The translations under genes were made by a program, and so were the position numbers. A DNA stretch of 64,000 nucleotides from positions 1-64,000 of the forward strand of contig JADBJL010000094.1 of NCBI GenBank assembly GCA_014874455.1. The letters run 5' to 3'. The notes under the pieces are model-generated. The model worked only from the letters and a program-made list of their open reading frames with translations. It made no database searches and had not been told where the DNA came from. This DNA comes from Thermomicrobiaceae bacterium (lineage in GTDB: Bacteria; Chloroflexota; Chloroflexia; Thermomicrobiales; Thermomicrobiaceae). Below are positions 1 to 9,796 of the stretch, in pieces (positions within the stretch are counted from its first letter, which is position 1; each line of letters begins with the position of its first letter).

Positions 1-99
1 CTACCACAGCCACGCGCATGCTGGTGATGACTACCCCGTGCCGCCCCCTGGCCCCTCTCCTGCCAGGCAGGAGAGAGGTGCCCTCGCCGCACCGCAGCC

Positions 100-200
100 C
101 CCACCCCGCCCTCACCCCGGCTTCGCCACTCCTCTCCCGCACGCCGCGGGAGAGGGGTCGGGGGTGAGGGCTGCTCTGGCGGGAGAGGGGGTAAGGGGAT
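100..200. repeat. GC-rich palindromic intergenic repeat, copy A (ccctcacccc..cctctcccgc..gcgggagagggg..gggggtgaggg)
   Basis: Nested inverted repeat; a closely similar copy lies at about 3249-3345. Confidence 0.7.
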
Positions 201-207
201 CCAACTC

Positions 208-240
208 AGAAGCCCCGGGGAACTCCCTGGGGCTTCTGAC
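208..240 (-). terminator. Intrinsic terminator-like hairpin downstream of the surface protein gene
   Basis: Perfect arms AGAAGCCCC / GGGGCTTCT just 3' of the minus-strand gene stop at 260. Confidence 0.7.
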
Positions 241-259
241 AACGATCCGCGCACTGGAT

Positions 260-3097
260 CTAGCTTATCCCGCCGGGCGCATCGATCGGAGAACCAGCCG
301 CCTGCACCTCGATCGTGCCGTCCCCGTCGGGATCCCAGCCGCCCTGGAAGGCATCGGGAATCGTGTCGAGACCGCTGGAGCCGGGATCGGCCCGCCAGTA
401 GAGCGACCGCGTGAAGGTGCCAGCGCCAGTGGTCTGCCCGTGCTCCTCGTTGTCATCGGCTGTCCCCGAGAAGCTCCAGTCGTCGTTGGAATTGCCGTCT
501 CCCTCGATCCGCAGCGCCACCCGCACGCCCTGCACGTTGCTCGTGCCGAAGGTCGCGGCCACCGTGGCCAGGCCGTCGGCGGTCGTGTCGCCAGCGACGG
601 CGGCGCCGCTGGCGTCGGTCACCGCGAAGTCGAGCGTGCCGACGAAGACAGTCTGGCTGGCCAGGAGCTGGTCGGCGCTGTCGAAGCTGCCCAGCGTGCC
701 CTTGTCCAGGTAGCAGCCGACGACGAACGTGTTCCCGTCAGCGCCGTCGTCCAGCGTCAGCTTGGCGGTGAAGACCCCCTGGGAGTTGGTCTGCCCGGCG
801 ACGACACCGCTCTGAGCGGATGCCGAGCTGCCCCAGTGGGCGGTCGCCCCACCGGTGCTCGTGAACCGCAGCAGCACGCGCACGTTGGCCTGGTTCGGCG
901 TCAGGTCGCAGGTGACGGGGTCAACCGGCCAGCTCGCCGCTCCCGCGAGCGCCTGCTCGGGCACGAAGTAGCCGGTCTGGGCGCCCACTGTGACCTGTGG
1001 GCCGAGGTCGTCCAGCGTCAGCGTCGCGCTGTACCACGTCTTGCTGGCCGTGGCCGAGGGCTCGCCGGGGTCGCAGGTGCCGCTGCCGTCCACGTCCCAG
1101 CAGGCCGTGATCGTGTCCGTCCCCGCCTGGTCGTTGGTGTACGCGAACGTCGCCTGGCCGTTCGTCCCGGTGATGACCGTGTCGCTCTCGACCAGCGTGT
1201 TGCCACGGGTCACTCGGAACAGGATGTTCCGGCCCCGCAGGGGAGAAGTTCCGGCGCGCAGCTCGGCAGTGACCGTGTGGTCGAAGTTGACCGCGTTGCT
1301 GGCGCTCGCGGGCGTCAGCTCCAGTGTGACGCCGCTGAGCGTCAGCGGGCCGTGCACGCTGCTGGCCAGCGCGTAGACGGCCGAGCCGTCGCCGTTGACC
1401 GCGTAGTTGACGTTGTTCGAGATACCCACCAGGAAGCCGCCGCTGCCGCCGCCCTCGTCGTCCACGCCCACCAGCACGGTGCCGGTGAAGTCGCGCGGCA
1501 CGCCGCTCCAGGCGGCGTCGTAGGGATAGACGATGGCGTGGCCGCCGGCCGGAACCAGCACGCTCAGCGCGGCCGGCGCCTCGGCCGAGCCGGAGGCGGT
1601 CGGCGCTTCGGGTGCGCCGCTCGCTCGCAGGAACTGCACGTAGGCCCGCTGGGCCTGGCCGCCCGGGTTGAACAGGTTGATCCCGCTGACGTCGCCCAGC
1701 CCGCTCGCGTCGCCCACCTGGAACAGCGGCAGCGCCAGCGTCTGGGTGTACCAGTAGCGGCCGCTCACGTGGCCGAAGGTGCGTGCCTCGGTGGTCGAGC
1801 GGTCGTAGACCTCCTTGCTCACCTGCTGCGGCCGGCCCTGGGCCAGGTAGCTCATCGCCTGTCCCTGGCCCGGCCCCGCGCGGTACTTCACCTCGTCGAT
1901 CGCCACCGCCAGCGGCCGGCTGCCGCTGATCACCACCGCGTTCACCCGGCTGCGGTCGAGGCTGGGCACCGCGCTGATATCGGGCCGGTAGATGAAGGCG
2001 CTGGCGCCCGGCTCGAGCGTGATCTGCGAGACCTCCGGCGGCACGCTCTGGATCGAGCCGTCGGCGGCGTAGTAGGCCAGGGTGACCGGGTTCGCGTTGA
2101 CCGGGTCGAGGTTGACCAGGTTGACCCCGGTGTTCCAGCCGTTGTACTCGCGGAAGATCAGCGGGCCATACAGTATCGTCGGTGCGCCGTCGCGCGGGGC
2201 GGCCTCGGTGGTAAGCGCCATCTTCCAGGAGGGCTTGTAGCGCTCGGCCACCGCCACCACCGCGGCCGACGCGTCGATCCAGGCCGAGCCGACCCACTCG
2301 GGCGGCGCGACGCTGCTGAGGTCGAGCGTCCAGCTCTGGCCCCGGTTGAGCGTCTGGCTCAGGGTGTAGACCGGCTGGCCGGCGGTCAGCCCCTGGTTGC
2401 GGCGCAGGGTGAGCGTGACACTGAGGTCGTCGCGCCGGGAGACGTTGACGACTCTGATGACCGTGCGCCACTCGTTGTTGGTCTGGATCACCGGGATGAC
2501 CCAGCGGGTACCGTCGGCGGCCTGAGCCAGCGTCTCCTCGCGGACGGCCGTCTGGCCGCTCACCGACTCCTGGGCCGGGCCGGTGCGCGCGTCCATGCCG
2601 ATCGCGGCCGGCCGCGCGTGCTTCTCGACTGCCGCAATCGCCGGGTAGAGGCAGTCGGAGCCGTCGAAGTCGGTGCCGCAGAGGCCGAGCTGGCCGAGGA
2701 TGTCCTGGCTCTCGTCGACGAAGTGGCCCTCGATGATCAGCCCGTTTCCGGTCGTTCCGCCCTCGAAGAGGCCGAGCGCCTGCAGCTCGCTGGCGGTGAA
2801 GGTGCGCGCGCCCCGCGGGCCGAGAGCGATACCGGAGCCGAGCCGGCGGCCGTCGGGTCGGATGAGCCGTATCTCGATCGGCAGCGGCTCCAGGTTTTGC
2901 ACGGTGACGGTACTGTAGAAGGGGCCGAAGTTGCCCGGCAGCACCTCGCCGTTGTAGACCCAGGGCAGGTAGACGCGCCCCTGAGCGGCCTCGACGTAGG
3001 GCGTGGCCGCGCCGGCCGCGAGCGGCAGGCCTGCGAGCGTGCCCAGCGCGAGCGCGAGCGCCAGCAGCAGCCTCACCCCAGCCCGTTGTGGACTCAT
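260..3097 (-). CDS. Secreted protein with bacterial Ig-like repeats
   Basis: ORF 260..3361; likely start at MSPQRAGVRLLLALALALGTLAGLPLAAGAA (signal peptide) with a G-rich SD; Ig-like repeats containing 'CWDVDGSGTCDPGEPSATASKTW'. Confidence 0.75.
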   Translation of the reverse strand: MSPQRAGVRLLLALALALGTLAGLPLAAGAATPYVEAAQGRVYLPWVYNGEVLPGNFGPFYSTVTVQNLEPLPIEIRLIRPDGRRLGSGIALGPRGARTFTASELQALGLFEGGTTGNGLIIEGHFVDESQDILGQLGLCGTDFDGSDCLYPAIAAVEKHARPAAIGMDARTGPAQESVSGQTAVREETLAQAADGTRWVIPVIQTNNEWRTVIRVVNVSRRDDLSVTLTLRRNQGLTAGQPVYTLSQTLNRGQSWTLDLSSVAPPEWVGSAWIDASAAVVAVAERYKPSWKMALTTEAAPRDGAPTILYGPLIFREYNGWNTGVNLVNLDPVNANPVTLAYYAADGSIQSVPPEVSQITLEPGASAFIYRPDISAVPSLDRSRVNAVVISGSRPLAVAIDEVKYRAGPGQGQAMSYLAQGRPQQVSKEVYDRSTTEARTFGHVSGRYWYTQTLALPLFQVGDASGLGDVSGINLFNPGGQAQRAYVQFLRASGAPEAPTASGSAEAPAALSVLVPAGGHAIVYPYDAAWSGVPRDFTGTVLVGVDDEGGGSGGFLVGISNNVNYAVNGDGSAVYALASSVHGPLTLSGVTLELTPASASNAVNFDHTVTAELRAGTSPLRGRNILFRVTRGNTLVESDTVITGTNGQATFAYTNDQAGTDTITACWDVDGSGTCDPGEPSATASKTWYSATLTLDDLGPQVTVGAQTGYFVPEQALAGAASWPVDPVTCDLTPNQANVRVLLRFTSTGGATAHWGSSASAQSGVVAGQTNSQGVFTAKLTLDDGADGNTFVVGCYLDKGTLGSFDSADQLLASQTVFVGTLDFAVTDASGAAVAGDTTADGLATVAATFGTSNVQGVRVALRIEGDGNSNDDWSFSGTADDNEEHGQTTGAGTFTRSLYWRADPGSSGLDTIPDAFQGGWDPDGDGTIEVQAAGSPIDAPGGIS

Positions 3098-3248
3098 GGA
3101 CGTCCCCCTTCGCTGTGTGGAACCTGATCTACTCTGGCTCGCCCACCCCGAGAGTATAGCAGCGCACGGACGGCGTGTGAACGTACACCTCCGGCGGTGG
3201 TGGGGCCACTCTGCTACCTGAAAGACGCGCAGGCTGCCAGAGATGTTC

Positions 3249-3345
3249 CAGGAGCCCTCACCCCGCCCTTCGGCACCCCTCTCCCGCGCCGCGCGGGAGA
3301 GGGGATAGGGGGTGAGGGTTGCTCCCGCGAGAGAGGAGGAGGAGG
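3249..3345. repeat. GC-rich palindromic intergenic repeat, copy B, followed by a short GAG/GGA microsatellite
   Basis: ccctcaccccgccc...cccctctcccgcgccgcgcgggagagggg...gggggtgaggg; similar to copy A. Confidence 0.7.
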
Positions 3346-3362
3346 AGGAGGATGAGGGCACG

Positions 3363-3398
3363 CGGAGAAGCCCCGGGAAGATCCCCCGGGGCTCCTCA
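3363..3398 (-). terminator. Intrinsic terminator-like hairpin downstream of second surface protein gene
   Basis: gaagccccgggaagatcccccggggctcc, similar to the hairpin at 208-240, 3' of the minus-strand gene ending at 3433. Confidence 0.65.
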
Positions 3399-3432
3399 TG
3401 TGCGTGGGCGCGGGGCAGGTGTGCCTAGACTG

Positions 3433-5241
3433 CTATGAGGTGATCGAGAACGTGCGGGTCGGCCCGATCTGCGGCTCGCCCGGGTCGCGCACGCCGTTGT
3501 TGTCCACGTCGTGGTAGGCTCGGACGGTGAACGACGTGCCTGCACTGCCGCTGCACGCGTAGATCGGTGTACTGAAGGTGTTCGTGGCGCCGCCGCTGGT
3601 GGTGTCCGCAATCTCGTCCTCGTCAGCCGGACACGCCGCGAACGAGCCGTTCGCCGTGCCGTCGGTGATTACTAGCACCACTGGCACCCCAGCCGTCGTG
3701 CCGCTCACGGTAACGGTCGCCGTGGTGTCCGTCGTGGTGTCGCCGACGTTCCCGGCCCCCGTGCTCGTCGGGGTCAATGTGAGGGTGCCGGTCACTGTCC
3801 ACGTGACGCTCACGATATCGTTGGGCTCACCAGCTTCCCGACTCGAGTTATTGTTGAGATCGGCCCACACCTCTACCTGATCCACGCCGGGGGTATCGCC
3901 CGTATACTGGCACGTTCTCGTCCCGTTGCTGCCGGTCGTCCCGCAGTCGAGCGTCTGCGGATTCACGCCGGTCACGCGCGCACGGACGCGCACGTTCGCC
4001 ACCGGGTTACCGAACTGGTCGGTGACTGTTGCCGTGATGGTGTGCTGAGTGCCGATCACCACGGTAGCCGACTCCGGCTCGGCATCGAGTGCCGATGGCG
4101 TGCTGACGACCCATTCCTTGGTCGCGGTGTCGCGGGGCTCGTCCGCATCCCGCACGCCGTCGTTGTCGAAGTCGATCCAGGCCTCGATGGTGTTGGTCGC
4201 TGCCAGGGTGTTGGTAAAGGTGAAGGTGGCCTCACCGGCGTTGTCGGTCACGTCGCTGCCGCTGGTAGGGCTGGGATTGCCACCACCGGTGACGCGGAAG
4301 CGCACCCGCTGGCCGGAGACCGGCGTGCCGTTCCGCTCCACCACCGCGGTCACCGTGTGGTTCGTGCCCACCGGGTTGGTGGCGCTCGCTGGCGTCAGGT
4401 CGATGCTCAGCTCGCCTGTCCAGGTCTTGGTGGCGGTATCCATCGGCTCGTCGGCGTCGCGCGTGCCGTCGTTGTCGAGGTCGACCCACGCTTCGATCGT
4501 GTTCGTGGCGGCGAGGGTGTTCGAGAAGCTGAACCGAGCCTGGCCGGCGTTGTTGGTGACATCGCTGCCGCTGGTGGGGCTGGGGTTTCCGCCGCCGGTC
4601 ACCCGGAAGCGCACGCGCTCACCGGCCGCCGGGCTCCCGTTGCGCAGCACGGTCGCGGTCACGGTATGCAAGGTGCCCACCGCGTTGGTATCGCTGGCCG
4701 GGGTCAGGTCGATGGTGAGCGTGGGGGTGGGAGTCGGCGCCGGTGGCGCCCCACCCAGTGCCAGCAGCTCGGCGCCGACGCGGCCTTCGAGCACGTCGAA
4801 GCGCGCGGGGATCACGCCGGGGTGCCACTCGAAGCGCGCCCGCTCGAACCACTGGACGGTGCGCCCGAGTACCGGGTCGACAAACTCCTCGGTGAGCGGG
4901 AAGCCGAACTCGAGCAAGCCACCGTAGGTCTCCCAGTAGGCGCGGAAGCCGGCGCACAGGTTGTGCTGGGTCTCCGGGAAGTAGCGGCAGCCGGGCTTGG
5001 GCTGCGCCGGGGCCAGCGCCCAGGCGGGCGGCTGGGCGAACTGGGCTTGCGGCGGGTCGGCCTGCCCCTGCTGGGGGCCGAGCACCGCGCCGGCCAGCCC
5101 CGGCCGGGCGATGAAGAGGGCGGTACTGGCCAGCAGCAGCGCCGAGACGAGCAGCGATGCAGCCGCGAAGAGGAACGGCCACCGCCTCGCTCGCCGGAAG
5201 AACCTCTCGGGATGGCGCGCTGCGCTCTCATGCCGCTCCAT
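3433..5241 (-). CDS. Membrane-anchored surface protein: N-terminal YFPETQH/GFPLTEEF module plus tandem Ig-like repeats
   Basis: N-terminal TM segment; 'CRYFPETQHNLCAGFRAYWETYGGLLEFGFPLTEEF'; about four repeats with 'D.DNDG.RD.DEP' and 'RVRFRVTGGGNPSPTSGSDVT'. Confidence 0.75.
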   Translation of the reverse strand: MERHESAARHPERFFRRARRWPFLFAAASLLVSALLLASTALFIARPGLAGAVLGPQQGQADPPQAQFAQPPAWALAPAQPKPGCRYFPETQHNLCAGFRAYWETYGGLLEFGFPLTEEFVDPVLGRTVQWFERARFEWHPGVIPARFDVLEGRVGAELLALGGAPPAPTPTPTLTIDLTPASDTNAVGTLHTVTATVLRNGSPAAGERVRFRVTGGGNPSPTSGSDVTNNAGQARFSFSNTLAATNTIEAWVDLDNDGTRDADEPMDTATKTWTGELSIDLTPASATNPVGTNHTVTAVVERNGTPVSGQRVRFRVTGGGNPSPTSGSDVTDNAGEATFTFTNTLAATNTIEAWIDFDNDGVRDADEPRDTATKEWVVSTPSALDAEPESATVVIGTQHTITATVTDQFGNPVANVRVRARVTGVNPQTLDCGTTGSNGTRTCQYTGDTPGVDQVEVWADLNNNSSREAGEPNDIVSVTWTVTGTLTLTPTSTGAGNVGDTTTDTTATVTVSGTTAGVPVVLVITDGTANGSFAACPADEDEIADTTSGGATNTFSTPIYACSGSAGTSFTVRAYHDVDNNGVRDPGEPQIGPTRTFSITS

Positions 5242-5647
5242 GGTCACGTCCTCGCTTCCCTCGTCGTTTCGGCGTGATACCTGTCCGTTCTCCAGGCGCC
5301 TTTCCTGGGGGCCCGCGTTGCTGGCCGATCACCTGACCAGCTCCTCTCTCGTTCTCCACCTACTGCTTGGACAGCGTAGCGAATCATTTGTGGTCGTGCA
5401 ACCGGCCAGGTACCGGGCGCGCTGGCTCGGTTCACGGCGAAGTCCTGTGTCGCGTTCAGGAGAGCGCGACAAGCCTGAAGCGACCTCCCACCATGAGATA
5501 CTCCCGAGCCAGCGAAAAGGTTCCGTCGAGCAACGCCTGAGGTCAGCGGCGAGGTGCAAAAGGGGAGGAGCCGGTCGGCTTAGCCTCCAGACAGGCCCCG
5601 AAGCGGTGCCAGGCCAGACACAGGGCCAGCGCTGCTCCCGCTCGCGC

Positions 5648-7111
5648 TCACTGCTCGCGAGTGTCCTCCGCCAGCGCGCGGCGCAGTTCAGCCCAATCGG
5701 ACTGAGCCGAGGCGAGGTCGTCGGCGCTCGCCAGCTCGCCGTACCGTACCACCAGATAGCGGCCGGTGAGGTCGCCTAGCGGGGCGGCCGTCGCCGGCCA
5801 CGTCTCGATGGCCCTGGGCAGGTACTCGAGCGGGGTCTCGTCCGCCCGGCGCGGGAGACCGCGCATCGCCAGCAGCGCCAGCGCGAACCGGTACGCCTCG
5901 CGCACCGACCGTGGCGCGCGGCCGAGCTGGGCTACATCCAGCCGGCGGGCACGCCGGCGGCCCGGGCGCAGGCGGCGCAGGGCGTCGCTGAGCTGCTGGA
6001 GCACGAGCTGGCCCGACCAGGTGCTCTCGTGCACCTCCTCCGCCGCCTGCTGCGCCTCCCGCAGGCGGTAGCGGCGCAGCGCGCGCAGCGCGAGCCAGAC
6101 GACCACGGCCGCGATGGCGAGGCCGAGAGCCACCTCCAGCAGGAGAAGCACCGAGTGCGGCAAGACCAGCCGGGCGCGTTCCGCCGTCTCCTGGAACTGT
6201 GGCAGCGCGGGCGGAGCGATCGGTTGTGGTTGCTCTCCCCCGCGGGCGCGCTGTACGAGCCAGATGATCGGTGTCACCAGAAGGAAGACGACGTAGGCGA
6301 CCGCCGCCAGGATCCAGAACAAGACGGTGCTGAGGCCATCGAGCGCGAAACGGAGTGGTGTCGCCAGCCAGCGCCACACGTGCGGGCCGGCGAAGGCACT
6401 GAGCACGGAGGCCAGGGCGAGGATCGCCACTGCCAGCACGAGTGCCGACCCGAGCCAGCCTGAACCGAGGCGTCCCCGGCTTGCCGCCGGTGACGCCGAT
6501 GCCTGTACCTCGGCGGCCAGGACTGCCGCGGCGCAGAGCAGGCGAGCGACGAGGAGGACGGGGACGGCCCGGGCGAGCGTCTCGCCGGCCGCGTTCGCCA
6601 TCGCCGGGCTGAGCCACACGAAGAGCCCCGCTCCACCCACCAGGGCAAGGTCGCGGACAAAGCTGAACCGGACGAAATCCGGGGTGAACGGTCGAGGGTC
6701 GGCCCCCAGCGAGAGCCCGCGCCACCAGGCTGCCAGCCCGAGCGCGAAGAGGGCCACGGTGGCGCCGTCGAGCGTAAGCAGCCGGTCGATCACGACGAGC
6801 GGCGCGCGTAACCAGGTCTCGGTTCGCACCGCGAACCAGACCAGCATGGCGCCGAGCCAAGCGAGCGCGCTCAGCGCCCGCGCTGCCCCGAGATCCCAGC
6901 CGGACGCCAGGAAGTAGCGCGTCGACCAGAAGGCGAGCAGCCCGACCAGCGCCAGCACGGCGGGAGACGGCACCCGAGCCTCCGGGTGGCCGGCCATCGC
7001 CGCCGCCATCCGCAGCCAGGGGGCGATGGCGGCCGCCTCCGCCACGGCGACGAGCGCGGAGACCAGCGGCTCAAGCGGTACCTCGCGCCACCGTGCCATC
7101 GACGCCTCCAT
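5648..7111 (-). CDS. Polytopic membrane protein with C-terminal DUF4129-like domain
   Basis: Many TM segments, C-terminal 'DETPLEYLPRAIETWPATAAPLGDLTGRYLVVRYGE'; next to DUF58 and MoxR genes. Confidence 0.75.
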   Translation of the reverse strand: MEASMARWREVPLEPLVSALVAVAEAAAIAPWLRMAAAMAGHPEARVPSPAVLALVGLLAFWSTRYFLASGWDLGAARALSALAWLGAMLVWFAVRTETWLRAPLVVIDRLLTLDGATVALFALGLAAWWRGLSLGADPRPFTPDFVRFSFVRDLALVGGAGLFVWLSPAMANAAGETLARAVPVLLVARLLCAAAVLAAEVQASASPAASRGRLGSGWLGSALVLAVAILALASVLSAFAGPHVWRWLATPLRFALDGLSTVLFWILAAVAYVVFLLVTPIIWLVQRARGGEQPQPIAPPALPQFQETAERARLVLPHSVLLLLEVALGLAIAAVVVWLALRALRRYRLREAQQAAEEVHESTWSGQLVLQQLSDALRRLRPGRRRARRLDVAQLGRAPRSVREAYRFALALLAMRGLPRRADETPLEYLPRAIETWPATAAPLGDLTGRYLVVRYGELASADDLASAQSDWAELRRALAEDTREQ

Positions 7112-8324
7112 CGATCGTGTACACCGTGAGGCTCGGGAGCGCCGGTAATCCGGGGTCGACCCCGACCCCGAAGAGGGTGATGGCGTGGCCTTCCCGGCGC
7201 ATGGCCAGCAGCGTCCGGCGCAGCGCCTCGGTCACGACGCTCGTGATGACGACGACCGTCGCTCCCCACGGCAGGAGCCGGGCCTCGGCCGCCACCAGTA
7301 GCTCGATGCGATACCCCGTATAGGGAACGAGGAGCGCGAGCGCTTCGAGGATCCGCTGGAGCTGGCGCGGGTGCCGGCTAGGCAGGAGCCGGATGAAGCG
7401 CTCGCCGCCGGCCCGTGGGGCATTGACATAAAGCCCGACCTGGTAGCGTTCCTCCAGCCCCCAGGCCGCGAGTGAGGCGCAGAGGGAGATGGCCCGCTCC
7501 AGCTTCTCGGGGTCGAGTCCCTCCCAGAAGTGCTCGAAGGTATTGATGTCGAGGAAGAGAGCCAGGGTCGGTGTCGCCGCCTGCTCGAACTGCTTGGACT
7601 GCACCTCGCCGGTACGCGCCGTGGCCCGCCAGTGGATGCGGCGGGGCACGTCTCCCGGGACATAGGGCCGGACGCCACGGTACCGCGTCGGGTCGTCCAA
7701 CAGCGGCTGCACGGGCCGCCACTCCCCCAGCGGCTGCTTGGCCGGCAGCCCGAAGGCCGGCAACGGCTCGATTGCCGGGTAGACGATCAGCTCGTCGGCC
7801 TCGGTGTCCTCGCGCGCCGCCAGCGCCAGGCCGAACGGATCGCTCGTGCGCAGCCGAACCCGGCTGAAGCGGTAGTAGCCCCGCCGGGTCGCCACCAGCC
7901 GGTAACGGCGCCGTACCCGCTCGTAGGGGCGCAGGGAGAAGAGCGTGTGGAAGACTGCGGTCTTCGGCTTCGGCGAGGGGTCGAGCTGGAGACCGGGGAA
8001 GGCGAGGTCGGCTGGAAACTCGTCCTCGACCTCCAGCCAGGGCAACGGCAAGAGCTTGTTGTTCTCGACGCTCAGCTCCAGCCACAGCTCCTCGCCCGGG
8101 AACGCGCGCGACTGGGAAAACCGGCGGCGGTACGTCACGGCGACCAGCCCGTAGCGCTGCCAGACGAGCCCCACGGCCAGTGTCAGCGCTACCGCGAAGC
8201 CGGCCACCGCCAGCACCGGCTGGCGCAGGGCCACCGCCGCCAGGCCGACCAGGACCGCGGCGACCAGGATCGCCCGCAGGTGCTCCTGGCGCTGGGCAGC
8301 GAAGAGCGCGCGCGCGTCGTCCAT
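7071..8324 (-). CDS. DUF58 domain-containing protein
   Basis: 'RGVRPYVPGDVPRRIHWRATARTGEVQSKQFEQ' DUF58 hallmark; two N-terminal TM segments. Confidence 0.9.
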   Translation of the reverse strand: MDDARALFAAQRQEHLRAILVAAVLVGLAAVALRQPVLAVAGFAVALTLAVGLVWQRYGLVAVTYRRRFSQSRAFPGEELWLELSVENNKLLPLPWLEVEDEFPADLAFPGLQLDPSPKPKTAVFHTLFSLRPYERVRRRYRLVATRRGYYRFSRVRLRTSDPFGLALAAREDTEADELIVYPAIEPLPAFGLPAKQPLGEWRPVQPLLDDPTRYRGVRPYVPGDVPRRIHWRATARTGEVQSKQFEQAATPTLALFLDINTFEHFWEGLDPEKLERAISLCASLAAWGLEERYQVGLYVNAPRAGGERFIRLLPSRHPRQLQRILEALALLVPYTGYRIELLVAAEARLLPWGATVVVITSVVTEALRRTLLAMRREGHAITLFGVGVDPGLPALPSLTVYTIDGGVDGTVARGTA

Positions 8325-8327
8325 GGC

Positions 8328-9332
8328 TCAGGCCCGCAGCTCGAGGTCTTCTTCGACCGGCACCGGCACCTCGGCGAGGATCGCCGCCAGGATCTCCTCG
8401 CGCGTGCGCCCGTGCAGCTCGGCGCGCGAGGTCAGCATCAGCCGGTGGCCGAGCGCTGGCACCACCAGCGCGCGCACGTCGTCGGGGATCACGAAGGGCC
8501 GGCCGTGCAGAACTGCCAGCGCCTGCGCCGCCCGTGCCAGGGCCAGTGTCCCGCGCGGGCTGACGCCCAGCTCGATCTCCGGGTGCTCGCGCGTCCGCCG
8601 GACGATCTCCAGCAGGTAGTCTTCGACCGCCTGTCCCAGATACACGCGGCGCACCTGCTCGATGGCCGCCGCAAGCTCGCCCGGCTCAGTCACCGGCTCG
8701 ACGTCGACGATCGGGTCGCGACGCAGGAACCGGCGCACCATGTCGCGCTCGTCCTCGTGCTCGGGGTACCCCACCTGCAACCGCAGCAGGAAGCGGTCGA
8801 GCTGGGCCTCCGGGAGCGGGAAGGTACCCTCGAGCTCCACCGGGTTCTGGGTCGCGACCACCAGGAAGGGGCGCGGCAGCGGATACGTCTGCCGTTCCAC
8901 CGTCACCTGCCGCTCCTCCATCGCCTCCAGCAGTGCCGACTGCGTACGCGGCGTTCCCCGGTTGACCTCGTCGGCCAGGATCACGTTGGCGAAGATCGGC
9001 CCCGGATGGTAGACGAACGACCCGGACTGCGGCTGGTAGACCAGCGACCCCAGGACATCGGTCGGCAGCAGATCCGGCGTGAACTGGATGCGCTGGAACG
9101 TCCCGCCGAGCGCCAGGCAGAGCGACCGTGCGAGCCTGGTCTTACCGATCCCCGGCACGTCCTCGATCAACACGTGCCCCTCGGCCAGCAGCGCGACCAG
9201 CAGCCGCTCGATGACGTCGCGCTTGCCGACGATGACCCGCTCCACCATCTCGCGGATGCGTCGAGCGAGCGCCTGGATACCCTCGGCCTCGTCGGTGCCG
9301 AGCCGCCCATCGTGGGCACGAAGCTCATCCAC
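8328..9332 (-). CDS. MoxR family AAA+ ATPase
   Basis: 'GHVLIEDVPGIGKTRLARSL' Walker A, 'VILADEVNRGTPRTQSALLEAMEERQVTV'; probable GTG start (VDELRAHDG). Confidence 0.93.
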   Translation of the reverse strand: MDELRAHDGRLGTDEAEGIQALARRIREMVERVIVGKRDVIERLLVALLAEGHVLIEDVPGIGKTRLARSLCLALGGTFQRIQFTPDLLPTDVLGSLVYQPQSGSFVYHPGPIFANVILADEVNRGTPRTQSALLEAMEERQVTVERQTYPLPRPFLVVATQNPVELEGTFPLPEAQLDRFLLRLQVGYPEHEDERDMVRRFLRRDPIVDVEPVTEPGELAAAIEQVRRVYLGQAVEDYLLEIVRRTREHPEIELGVSPRGTLALARAAQALAVLHGRPFVIPDDVRALVVPALGHRLMLTSRAELHGRTREEILAAILAEVPVPVEEDLELRA

Positions 9333-9765
9333 TCTGTTCCTCCCTTCGCAACGCGGCGAGCAGTTGGCTCGCCAGCTCCCGGACGCCGGCTGCCGGATCC
9401 TCGGCAGCCACCCGGGCCAGCACGGCGCGCGCCGTCTCCGGGTCGAGCCGGGCCAGCGCGCGGAGTGCAGCGAGGCGGACACCGGCGTATCCGTGGTCGA
9501 TGGCCCATCTGAGGGCCGGTACCGCCGCTGGATCCCCGATCTGGCCCAGCGCCTCGACCGCTGCGACGCAGACCGCCACGTCGCGTGGGCGACGCCGCAC
9601 CAGTTCGCCGAGCGGCCCCACCGCCCGCGCGACCCGGCGCTGGCCGAGCACCCAGGCACAGATCTCGGCTACGTCTGGCCGCTCGTCGGCGAGCCCGGCG
9701 ATGAGCTGGTCGTCGTAGCTCGATCCGGCCACCTCGCCAGGTGTCGAGCGATCAGTCGCGGGCAT
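9325..9765 (-). CDS. HEAT-repeat protein
   Basis: In-frame ATG (MPATDRSTPG) with AGGAG upstream; 'AVEALGQIGDPAAVPALRWAIDHGYAGVRLAALRALARLDP'. Confidence 0.75.
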   Translation of the reverse strand: MPATDRSTPGEVAGSSYDDQLIAGLADERPDVAEICAWVLGQRRVARAVGPLGELVRRRPRDVAVCVAAVEALGQIGDPAAVPALRWAIDHGYAGVRLAALRALARLDPETARAVLARVAAEDPAAGVRELASQLLAALRREEQSG

Positions 9766-9796
9766 CACTGTGGCTCCTCGCTGCCTGGCTCCTATC

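Noticed and set aside
38-3127. 1029-aa plus-strand ORF opposite the first surface protein
   Set aside because: Antisense to a protein with signal peptide and Ig-like repeats; composition is Arg/Gly/Ala/His-rich low-complexity typical of antisense frames in high-GC DNA.
3330-3354. GAG/GGA microsatellite as a phase-variation tract
   Set aside because: Lies downstream of both surface genes, outside coding and promoter regions; short and imperfect.
7530-9512. 660-aa plus-strand ORF
   Set aside because: Antisense shadow of the DUF58 and MoxR genes.
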